Notes under the pieces: model-generated
Told to the model about the DNA's origin: nothing
Databases searched by the model: none
The model's input: the letters and a program-made list of their open reading frames with translations, nothing else
In this document: one piece after another, positions 15,330-21,016 of the stretch
How positions within the stretch are numbered: position 1 is the stretch's first letter
Layout of the letters: the number at the start of each line of letters is the position of its first letter
Position numbers and translations under genes: made by a program
Origin: Alphaproteobacteria bacterium
Lineage (GTDB): Bacteria; Pseudomonadota; Alphaproteobacteria; Rs-D84
Reading direction: 5' to 3'
Length of the DNA: 21,016 bases
Assembly: GCA_024402835.1 (NCBI GenBank)
Contig: JAKSSZ010000003.1
Location: 1 to 21,016, forward strand

Positions 15330-16205
15330 TTATTTTTTTGTAATAAATTCTATTAACTTGTCCATTTTAACTCTGTTTGGATATTTTATTATTATTTCAC
15401 CAGAACCGCCGCGTTTTTCTTTGATTTTAACAACTGTTTGCAGCACCGATGATAACTTTTGTTCTGTTTTTGATAAAAACGAATCATCAAGATGTGTAGA
15501 TATATGCTTTTTACTGGCCTTTGCGCGATTCGTCTGATTTGCAATTTTTTGTGTATCTGCCACAGATAGATTTTTAGATAAAATTTCGCGTGCCAATAAT
15601 TCAGGATTTTCAGAAACGGCTATTGTTCGGGCGTGTGATGCGGATATTTTGCCGTTTTTTACCAAATCTTTGACGGTGTCAGGTAATGTTGTTATACGAA
15701 TCAGGTTTTTTATATAACTATCTGATTTTCCAATCAATTTTGATATATCTTCTAAACTATACCCATTATCTATAAGATTTTTATAACCGTCGCCCTCTTC
15801 TATGGGATTTAAGTTTTCGCGTTGAACATTTTCTATTAACGCAATTTCCATAGCATTTTTGTCGTTTAATGTTTTTACGACAGCTGGAATTTCTGATAAT
15901 CCAGCGAGTTGACTTGCGCGCCAACGACGTTCGCCAGCAACAATTTCGTATAAATAGTTTTTATTTTGAACAGGTCTTATGATAATCGGAACCAATACGC
16001 CCTTTTCTTTTATAGATTTTGTTAAATCTTCGAGTTCGGTTTGTGTAAAAGTTCGACGTGGCTGATTTGGATTTGGATTTATTTGGAAAATTGGGATTTG
16101 TTTTATAACCACCCTTTCACCACCTGTTAAAACAGAAATATCTGGAATTACCCCCATTTCTTTATTTAAATCATTTAAACCTTTGCCTAAAAATTTAGAT
16201 GGCAT
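15330..16205 (-). CDS. parB: Chromosome-partitioning protein ParB
   Basis: ParB binds parS centromere sites, loads and slides as a CTP-dependent clamp, and stimulates ParA. The 291 residues show the usual N-terminal ParA-activating end (SKFLGKGLNDL), the CTP-binding ParB/Srx fold with GERRWRA (91-97) and ENVQREN (125-131), a helix-turn-helix around 150-175 (SLEDISKLIGKSDSYIKNLIRI) and a C-terminal dimerisation domain (about 245-291). The start lies 2 bases after the parA stop, so the two are translationally coupled. A parS-like palindrome is found upstream of parA at 17077-17092. Confidence 0.96.
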   Translation of the reverse strand: MPSKFLGKGLNDLNKEMGVIPDISVLTGGERVVIKQIPIFQINPNPNQPRRTFTQTELEDLTKSIKEKGVLVPIIIRPVQNKNYLYEIVAGERRWRASQLAGLSEIPAVVKTLNDKNAMEIALIENVQRENLNPIEEGDGYKNLIDNGYSLEDISKLIGKSDSYIKNLIRITTLPDTVKDLVKNGKISASHARTIAVSENPELLAREILSKNLSVADTQKIANQTNRAKASKKHISTHLDDSFLSKTEQKLSSVLQTVVKIKEKRGGSGEIIIKYPNRVKMDKLIEFITKK

Positions 16206-16207
16206 TT

Positions 16208-16981
16208 TTAATCCTTTTGTTCTAGTAAATTAATAACTTCGGTTGCAACACGTAAATATGCCTGGGCGCCAGCAGAATGAAAATCATATAACAGCGCCGG
16301 TTTGCCGTAACTGGGCGCTTCGGATACACGAACGTTTCGTGGGACAACAGTTTGAAAAACTTTTGATTTAAATGTATTTCTAACGTCTTCTTCTACGGCT
16401 TTTGTAAGTCCAAGTTTTTTGTCATACATTGTTAAAAGAACGCCCAGAATATCTAAATTTGCATTCCATTTATCTTTTATAACAGAAATTGTAGATAATA
16501 ATTGTTGGACACCTTCTAAAGCAAAAAATTCGCATTGTAATGGAATAATAACATAGTTTGAAGCCACCAACGCATTTATTGTAAGCATTCCCAACGCCGG
16601 CGGGCAATCTATGATAATGTAATCATAATTATTTGAGATTTCATCAAGAGCATATTTTAATTTAAATTCTTTGTTGTCTAAATCCAGCATATCCAAATCA
16701 GCACCAGATAAAGCGGCAGACGCCGGTAAAATATGCAGATTTTCAACGGTAGTAGTTAATATATTTACTTTTATATTTGCTGTTCCCATTAAAACACCGT
16801 ACACACTTTGTTTGTGTGATGCGCGAACAAAGCCCAAGCCAGTTCCAGCATTTCCCTGGGGGTCTAAATCAATCAATAACACGCGTTTTTTTATAGCAGC
16901 AAGCGATGTTCCCAAATTTATAGCCGTTGTTGTTTTTCCAACTCCGCCTTTTTGATTTGCAAAAGATATAATTTTTGCCAT
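16208..16981 (-). CDS. parA: Chromosome-partitioning ATPase ParA (Soj type)
   Basis: This deviant-Walker ATPase binds DNA non-specifically as an ATP dimer and moves ParB-parS complexes. The 257-residue protein lacks an N-terminal DNA-binding extension, as in chromosomal ParA/Soj. Motifs are KGGVGKTT (deviant Walker A, 11-18, with the signature lysine at K11), LIDLDPQGN (36-44) and DCPPALG (125-131). An AAGGA ribosome site and a good promoter lie upstream. It is followed closely by parB and preceded by rsmG, the gene order common in alphaproteobacteria and many other bacteria near the origin. Confidence 0.96.
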   Translation of the reverse strand: MAKIISFANQKGGVGKTTTAINLGTSLAAIKKRVLLIDLDPQGNAGTGLGFVRASHKQSVYGVLMGTANIKVNILTTTVENLHILPASAALSGADLDMLDLDNKEFKLKYALDEISNNYDYIIIDCPPALGMLTINALVASNYVIIPLQCEFFALEGVQQLLSTISVIKDKWNANLDILGVLLTMYDKKLGLTKAVEEDVRNTFKSKVFQTVVPRNVRVSEAPSYGKPALLYDFHSAGAQAYLRVATEVINLLEQKD

Positions 16982-17006
16982 ATTCCGTCCTTTACTTGTA
17001 TTAAAA

Positions 17007-17036
17007 ATAATAAAATAAAAGGCTATAAACTGTCAA
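17007..17036 (-). promoter_or_regulatory. parAB promoter
   Basis: On the minus strand a perfect TTGACA (17031-17036), an 18-base spacer and TATTAT (17007-17012) precede parA, with a start near 17000, about 20 bases before the ATG. The parS-like palindrome lies 40 bases further upstream. Confidence 0.65.
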
Positions 17037-17076
17037 CTAAAAATAAAAAATAGTGTAAAAACAATATGTTATATGT

Positions 17077-17092
17077 TATTTCATATGAAATA
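17077..17092. promoter_or_regulatory. parS: parS-like centromere site (candidate)
   Basis: TATTTCATATGAAATA is a perfect 16-bp palindrome directly beside the rsmG stop codon and upstream of parA. Against the common parS, TGTTTCACGTGAAACA, it matches 12 of 16 bases. The four differences are symmetric G/C to A/T transitions that keep the palindrome. Its outer arms also equal those of the related Noc site, TATTTCCCGGGAAATA. I saw no exact parS elsewhere in the window. Being a ParB site is inference from sequence and position. Confidence 0.5.
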
Positions 17093-17650
17093 TTATATGT
17101 CTTTTATGTGTAAAATAAACCCATCACCTGTTTTTGATGGTGTTAGTGTGTAATTGAATTTATATTTTGTTTGTGCAAGTGTTATTTCTTCCGGTATGTT
17201 CCGGCCTTTTAATAAAAAAAGTTGGCATTTTGTTTTTGCTGTATAGTCCAATATTTTAACAAGCGGAGCAAATGCGCGCGCTGTAAAAACGGTTGTGTCG
17301 GTATTTACCGGTGTTTTTGATATAAAATTTTCAATTCTGTCATTTATAATTGTTAAATTTTGTAAAGCCAATTCTTGTTTCACAACATTTAAAAAGTTTG
17401 TTTTTTTGTTTTTTGATTCTATGCAAACAACTTTATAGCCCAAAATTGCCAAAACAACGCCAGGAAAACCTGCGCCGCTGCCCAAATCTATGATGTTTTT
17501 ATCTTTTGGAATATGGGTTGCTAATTGGGCACTATCATCAAAATGTCTGTTTTGTATATCTGATAGTGTGCTGGGCGCAACCAGATTCATTGTTTGTGAC
17601 CATTTTTTTAATAATAGTGTGTATTGTTCAAATTTATCTTTATTATTCAT
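17093..17650 (-). CDS. rsmG: 16S rRNA (guanine-N7) methyltransferase RsmG
   Basis: RsmG methylates G527 of 16S rRNA using S-adenosylmethionine; its loss gives low-level streptomycin resistance in several bacteria. From the ATG at 17648-17650 the protein has 185 residues, close to the family's 200-210. It carries MNLVAPST (21-28), RHFDDS (35-40), the SAM loop IDLGSGAGFPG (54-64) and E78 in the ribose-binding strand. A longer frame starting at 17698 would add MFFSFFSSYLDDRIDF and run into the divergent TPR gene, so I chose the internal ATG, which fits family starts better; no strong ribosome site decides it. mnmG, often upstream of rsmG, is replaced by the divergent TPR gene. Confidence 0.93.
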   Translation of the reverse strand: MNNKDKFEQYTLLLKKWSQTMNLVAPSTLSDIQNRHFDDSAQLATHIPKDKNIIDLGSGAGFPGVVLAILGYKVVCIESKNKKTNFLNVVKQELALQNLTIINDRIENFISKTPVNTDTTVFTARAFAPLVKILDYTAKTKCQLFLLKGRNIPEEITLAQTKYKFNYTLTPSKTGDGFILHIKDI

Positions 17651-17676
17651 AAAATCTATTCTATCATCAAGATACG

Positions 17677-19290
17677 ATGAAAAAAACGAAAAAAACAAAA
17701 AATTATTTAAAATATATTATTTTTAGCATTGTTTGCTTGTCGCTTGCGATATGTTGCTTTGTTTATAATACCACTTCGACAAAAACAGAACCGCAGGCTG
17801 TTTATGAAACAAAATTTGGGAATTATTTAGCGAGTCAACATGCTTTATATGTTAATGATTTTGTAAGTGCGACAAAATTCATTAATGAATTGAAAGACAT
17901 AGATTATATGCCTGTAAAAAACGTTAAAGTTTTATCTGAATTTTTAAGTGGTCAAATGCCAACAGAAATCTCTTTCTTGAAAAACGATAAAAGTATTTCT
18001 GGGCGTTTAATTTATGATGCAGATTTAATACACAAATCAAAGTGGGAAGAGGTGTTTAATAGACACAAAAAAGATGATTCCGCATTAACAGCACCTGTGC
18101 GTATATTTTCGGGCATAAAAGTAAAATATTATAAAGATACCGAAAAGTTTATAAAAAGTTTGCATATAAATGATTCGTGGCGCGCTTTTATTCGTGGCCA
18201 AATAGCAGTGTTAAGAAACGATATAGATACCGCCGCAAAAGAATTTGCAAAAGTCCATCCAGAATTTATGAACTTGAACGACTATCTGTATTTAATGTCT
18301 TTTTACAAAGAACATAATATGACCGAAGATATGGATATATTAAAACAAGATTTTATCGCAAAACCATCTGGAATGTACGTTGCGAATTATGAAAATATTC
18401 CAGATTGGAGTAATTACGAGGGCTTTGAAAAAAATTTGGCGTTTAGTGTTCTCCAAACAGTTTCACACACGAAATTGATGTTGTATACGGATTTTTCTGT
18501 AATGTTATTAAGGTTTGCGCAACTTGTTGCACCAACAATAGATATGAATGCTATAAATTATTATATCGGGCTTTATTTATATCAAAATCATGGTGATTAT
18601 ACAAAGGTATTTAACCAAATAGACAAAGAACATCCGTTTTATTTGTTCGGACAAATAAAATCTATTGGAACAGATATCAAGAAATTAAAGAAAATCGTGC
18701 ACAAGGCCCCTTTGTTTATAGATGCTGAAAAAATTTTGGTGGAGCACTATATCAAAACGGGACAAAAAAGACATGCTTTGCGGGTAATAAACAAAGCATT
18801 ATCAAACAAAAATATCACAGAATTTGGTATGGTTTATTTTCTTAAACAGTGTGCGCATGTTTATTTAATGTTTAATAAAACATCTGCGGCGTACAAGGAT
18901 ATAAATAAAATGGAACAACTAAACGTTTTTGATAATGATTTGTTATTATTACAGGCACGTTTATTATTACAACAAAACAACCAATTAGAAAAGGCGTATG
19001 AATTAGTAATGGATGTTGTAAAACAAGATATTTCCAATGTTTTTGCTTGGGATGTTTTGGGACAAGTTGTTTATAAAACCGAAGGTGTATTTCCAGCGTT
19101 AGATTTAATAGAACGTGTTGGTAATATATCTGTAACAACATCTTCGTTGTTTGAACATTTAGGAGATTTTTATAAAGAAATAAATGAACCAGAAAAAGCG
19201 ACGAAAGCATATAAACACGCAATATATTTATCAGATGATGGGTTAGTTGTAGTTCCACATATAAAACAAAAATTAAGGAAAATAAAATGA
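17677..19290 (+). CDS. Membrane-anchored TPR-repeat protein, function unknown
   Basis: The 537-residue protein has a lysine-rich start, one hydrophobic segment (about 12-29) and a long helical solenoid. The opening FGNYLASQHALYVNDFVSATKFINEL resembles alphaproteobacterial TPR proteins of similar length. Later pairs of helices around 365-400 and 430-530 (for example LFEHLGDFYKEINEPEKATKAYKHAI) fit TPR repeats. The solenoid should lie in the periplasm. No enzyme motif is visible, so it is probably a scaffold or assembly factor. It diverges from rsmG with only 26 bases between starts, and its stop overlaps gpsA by 4 bases (ATGA). Ribosome site is weak. Confidence 0.82.
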   Translation: MKKTKKTKNYLKYIIFSIVCLSLAICCFVYNTTSTKTEPQAVYETKFGNYLASQHALYVNDFVSATKFINELKDIDYMPVKNVKVLSEFLSGQMPTEISFLKNDKSISGRLIYDADLIHKSKWEEVFNRHKKDDSALTAPVRIFSGIKVKYYKDTEKFIKSLHINDSWRAFIRGQIAVLRNDIDTAAKEFAKVHPEFMNLNDYLYLMSFYKEHNMTEDMDILKQDFIAKPSGMYVANYENIPDWSNYEGFEKNLAFSVLQTVSHTKLMLYTDFSVMLLRFAQLVAPTIDMNAINYYIGLYLYQNHGDYTKVFNQIDKEHPFYLFGQIKSIGTDIKKLKKIVHKAPLFIDAEKILVEHYIKTGQKRHALRVINKALSNKNITEFGMVYFLKQCAHVYLMFNKTSAAYKDINKMEQLNVFDNDLLLLQARLLLQQNNQLEKAYELVMDVVKQDISNVFAWDVLGQVVYKTEGVFPALDLIERVGNISVTTSSLFEHLGDFYKEINEPEKATKAYKHAIYLSDDGLVVVPHIKQKLRKIK

Positions 19291-20153
19291 ATATAGGTGT
19301 TTTTGGAGCAGGTGCGTGGGGCACAGCGTTGGCTTATACTTGCGCTAATTCTGGTAATAATGTTATTCATTGGGGGTTTAATGGTGTTTTTGATGGATTA
19401 CCAGATATAGAAAAACCTGAAAACGTTATCAGAACAGACAATATGAATGATTTAGCAAAGACAGAATATTGGCTGATTGTGACTCCAGCAAGTTTTTTTA
19501 GAGAAACCGTAAAGAAAATGGTGCACGTTTATAATAACCAACCAATTTTAATTTGCACCAAGGGCATGGAAGCGCCATCGGGTAAATTTATGTCTGAGAT
19601 ATTACAAGAAGAATTACCACAATGCTCACAATATGGCGTTTTGTCTGGCCCACAGTTTGCGCACGAAGTTGCAACAGGTGTTCCAACAGGCTCAACAATA
19701 GCCGGAACAAATAATAAAGTTTGTGAAATGGGGCATGTTGCGCTATCAAAATTATATTTACAGGATTCAACCGATATTATTGGAACACAATTATGCGGTG
19801 TTGGAAAAAATGCAGAATCTTTGATATCCGGATATTTAACAATAAAATCTGCTGGCGAAAATGAACGTGCTTTATTATTTACACGTGCATGGACCGAGAT
19901 TGTAGATATTGCTGTAAAAATGGGCGCAAATTGCCACACTTTTTCTGGATTATGTGGAATAGGGGATTTGTTTTTATCGGCAACCTCTACAACATCAAGA
20001 AATTTTTCAGCAGGTATGGCAATAGCAAAAAACGAAAGTTTTGGTGGAACGGTAGAGGGAATATTTGCTTTAAATGGCTTGATAAATCGTGCAAAACTAT
20101 TAAATGTTGCTACCCCTGTGTTATGTGAAATGAAAAAACAGATGAAAATATAA
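19287..20153 (+). CDS. gpsA: Glycerol-3-phosphate dehydrogenase [NAD(P)+], compact form
   Basis: GpsA reduces dihydroxyacetone phosphate to sn-glycerol 3-phosphate, the backbone for phospholipids. Signatures are the dinucleotide loop GAGAWG (7-12), CTKGME with K92, SGPQFA (120-125), the catalytic-type lysine in GVGKN (K174), GENERALLFTRAW (190-202) and GLCGIGDL (221-228). At 288 residues it is about 40-50 shorter than E. coli GpsA. The shortening is in the segment after the first Rossmann strands (about 30-50) and at the C-terminus after GTVEG. All substrate and cofactor motifs remain, so it should be active. It is coupled to the TPR gene by an ATGA overlap and followed by a terminator. Confidence 0.93.
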   Translation: MNIGVFGAGAWGTALAYTCANSGNNVIHWGFNGVFDGLPDIEKPENVIRTDNMNDLAKTEYWLIVTPASFFRETVKKMVHVYNNQPILICTKGMEAPSGKFMSEILQEELPQCSQYGVLSGPQFAHEVATGVPTGSTIAGTNNKVCEMGHVALSKLYLQDSTDIIGTQLCGVGKNAESLISGYLTIKSAGENERALLFTRAWTEIVDIAVKMGANCHTFSGLCGIGDLFLSATSTTSRNFSAGMAIAKNESFGGTVEGIFALNGLINRAKLLNVATPVLCEMKKQMKI

Positions 20154-20173
20154 TCAATTTTTTTTGTTTTAAT

Positions 20174-20205
20174 AAAAGGCATCTCTTTTAGAGATGTCTT
20201 TTTTT
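20174..20205 (+). terminator. Terminator after gpsA
   Basis: GGCATCTCT (20178-20186) pairs with AGAGATGTC (20190-20198), with one G-U pair, around TTT and is followed by seven T residues (20199-20205). It separates gpsA from the recombinase gene, whose ribosome site AAGGAT follows. Confidence 0.85.
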
Positions 20206-20225
20206 AATAACCAAAAGGATAAACA

Positions 20226-20837
20226 ATGGTATATGCATATATTCGTGTTAGCACAGATAAACAAGATTGTGAAAATCAAATGTTAGGAATCCAAAAAAAA
20301 GCAGGACAATTAAATATCAAAATTGATAAGTGTATAAAAGATTCCGGCGTGTCTGGAACAAAAGATCCAGCAAAAAGGGCATTAGGAGGGTGTCTGAAAA
20401 AATTAAAAAAAGGGGATGTTATTTTATGTAGTGAAATATCAAGATTGGGCAGAAAATTGTTTATGATAATGAGAATATTAGAACGGTGTATGTCTGTGGG
20501 AGCAAAATTATACACAGTTAAAGATAATTTTGAGTTGGGCGATAATATACAAAGCAAAGTTTTGGCTTTTGCTTTTGGACTTTCTGCAGAAATAGAGCGT
20601 AATTTAATATCGCAAAGAACGAAAGAGGCGCTTGAAAACTGTAAACGCCAAGGAATAAAGTTGGGACGCCCAAAAGGTTCAATAAATCGGCACCATAAAT
20701 TAGACAAGCGAAAAGATTACATAATATTATGTATGCAACACCATTTTATAAAAAAACAACTAGCAAAGAAATTGAAAGTATCGGTTATAACATTATCAAG
20801 ATTTATAAAAAGGGAAAATATTAGTATTTATCATTAA
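20226..20837 (+). CDS. Small serine recombinase (resolvase/invertase, Mpi/Pin-like)
   Basis: The 203-residue protein has the catalytic N-terminal domain of the resolvase/invertase family: YIRVSTDKQ with R7 and nucleophile S9, SGVSG (40-44), SRLGR with R73 and R76, and the long E-helix region AEIERNLISQRTKEAL (121-136). After LGRPKG (146-151) comes a short C-terminal helix-turn-helix (about 173-194). The size and motifs fit site-specific DNA invertases or resolvases such as Mpi or Pin, not large serine integrases. A ribosome site AAGGAT precedes the ATG. It has its own unit between the gpsA terminator and tRNA-Val. No transposase or clear recombination site is seen within the window, so its target is unknown. 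Confidence 0.9.
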   Translation: MVYAYIRVSTDKQDCENQMLGIQKKAGQLNIKIDKCIKDSGVSGTKDPAKRALGGCLKKLKKGDVILCSEISRLGRKLFMIMRILERCMSVGAKLYTVKDNFELGDNIQSKVLAFAFGLSAEIERNLISQRTKEALENCKRQGIKLGRPKGSINRHHKLDKRKDYIILCMQHHFIKKQLAKKLKVSVITLSRFIKRENISIYH

Positions 20838-20869
20838 AAAACAATAATAGTTTATCCAATTTTTATTAA

Positions 20870-20888
20870 ATACAAATTTATTTTGTAT
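20870..20888 (+). terminator. Possible weak terminator after the recombinase
   Basis: ATACAAA (20870-20876) pairs with TTTGTAT (20882-20888) around a 5-base loop. A short T-rich run follows six bases later (20893-20899). The stem is all A/T except one pair, so termination would be weak. Confidence 0.3.
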
Positions 20889-20900
20889 AGGTGTTTTTTA

Positions 20901-20928
20901 TTGCAAACAACATTTTGTTTGTTATAAT
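20901..20928 (+). promoter_or_regulatory. Promoter for tRNA-Val
   Basis: TTGCAA (20901-20906), a 16-base spacer and a perfect TATAAT (20923-20928) put the start near 20935, a few bases before the mature tRNA 5' end. A 7-bp inverted repeat (CAAACAA 20904-20910, TTGTTTG 20915-20921) lies within it. Confidence 0.62.
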
Positions 20929-20939
20929 CTGTGTGTTTT

Positions 20940-21016
20940 GGGTGGTTAGCTCAGTTGGCTAGAGCGTCACGTTGACATCGTGGAGGTCGTTGGTTCGAGC
21001 CCAATACCACCCACCA
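20940..21016 (+). tRNA. tRNA-Val (anticodon GAC)
   Basis: A complete cloverleaf: acceptor stem GGGTGGT/ACCACCC, D arm with AGCTCAGTTGGCTAGAGC, anticodon arm TCACG-TTGACAT-CGTGG with anticodon GAC, and a T loop with TTCGAGC. The discriminator is A and CCA is encoded at 21014-21016. It reads GUC and GUU. The gene ends at the last base of the window. Confidence 0.96.

Noticed and set aside
17651..17698. N-terminal extension of RsmG from 17698
   Set aside because: It would overlap the start of the divergent TPR gene and adds a Phe/Ser-rich stretch unlike RsmG starts; the ATG at 17648-17650 fits better.
18872..19324. 150-residue open frame antisense to the TPR gene and gpsA
   Set aside because: It is a frame shadow of low-GC coding sequence; its composition (Leu/His/Pro runs) is not protein-like and the sense genes are well supported.
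19529..20182. 217-residue open frame antisense to gpsA
   Set aside because: The sense strand carries all GpsA motifs; the antisense product resembles no family and runs into the terminator.

Overview
The window is AT-rich, densely packed bacterial chromosome in the standard code: TGA is used as a stop, for example at 8074-8076. The rsmG-parA-parB block, the alphaproteobacterial-looking uracil-DNA glycosylase-like protein, the TPR protein and Pal point to an uncultured, probably host-associated alphaproteobacterium. This placement is inferred from gene content and protein style, not from a marker tree.

Layout. (1) At 81-4754 there is a minus-strand unit of tRNA-Glu(CTC), ileS (eukaryote-like type 2), a small membrane-anchored protein with a threefold six-cysteine repeat, and nth. 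It has a plausible promoter and ends in a hairpin terminator. (2) At 4816-9290 there is a plus-strand operon with overlapping or nearly touching genes: a TolC-like outer-membrane channel, a MacA-like adaptor, and MacB split into separate ATPase and permease proteins. Together they form a complete tripartite exporter. (3) At 9319-12499 there are two tandem, colinear 526-residue AMP-forming acyl-CoA ligase paralogues with a near-consensus promoter. They diverge from an exodeoxyribonuclease III gene (12569-13336). (4) At 13438-14775 there are infC, with a rare ATT start codon, and a family-4-like uracil-DNA glycosylase lacking the iron-sulfur cysteines. (5) At 14852-15268 there is a stand-alone Pal lipoprotein gene with a good promoter overlapped by a palindrome. 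(6) At 15330-17650 there are parB, parA and rsmG on the minus strand. A perfect 16-bp palindrome, TATTTCATATGAAATA, sits between rsmG and parA and looks like an AT-shifted parS centromere site. (7) At 17677-20153 a membrane-anchored TPR protein is translationally coupled to a compact gpsA. (8) At 20226-21016 a small serine recombinase is followed by tRNA-Val(GAC), which ends exactly at the window edge.

Most of this is core or housekeeping content. I see no defence system, CRISPR array or prophage. The best leads are the parS-like site, the Cys-repeat protein, the iron-sulfur-less UDG-like protein, the ATT-start infC, the mosaic ligase duplication and the recombinase next to a tRNA gene. Every convergent junction carries one short hairpin with an A-tract on one side and a T-tract on the other, so it could terminate both strands. 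No gene-free stretch exceeds 300 bases.
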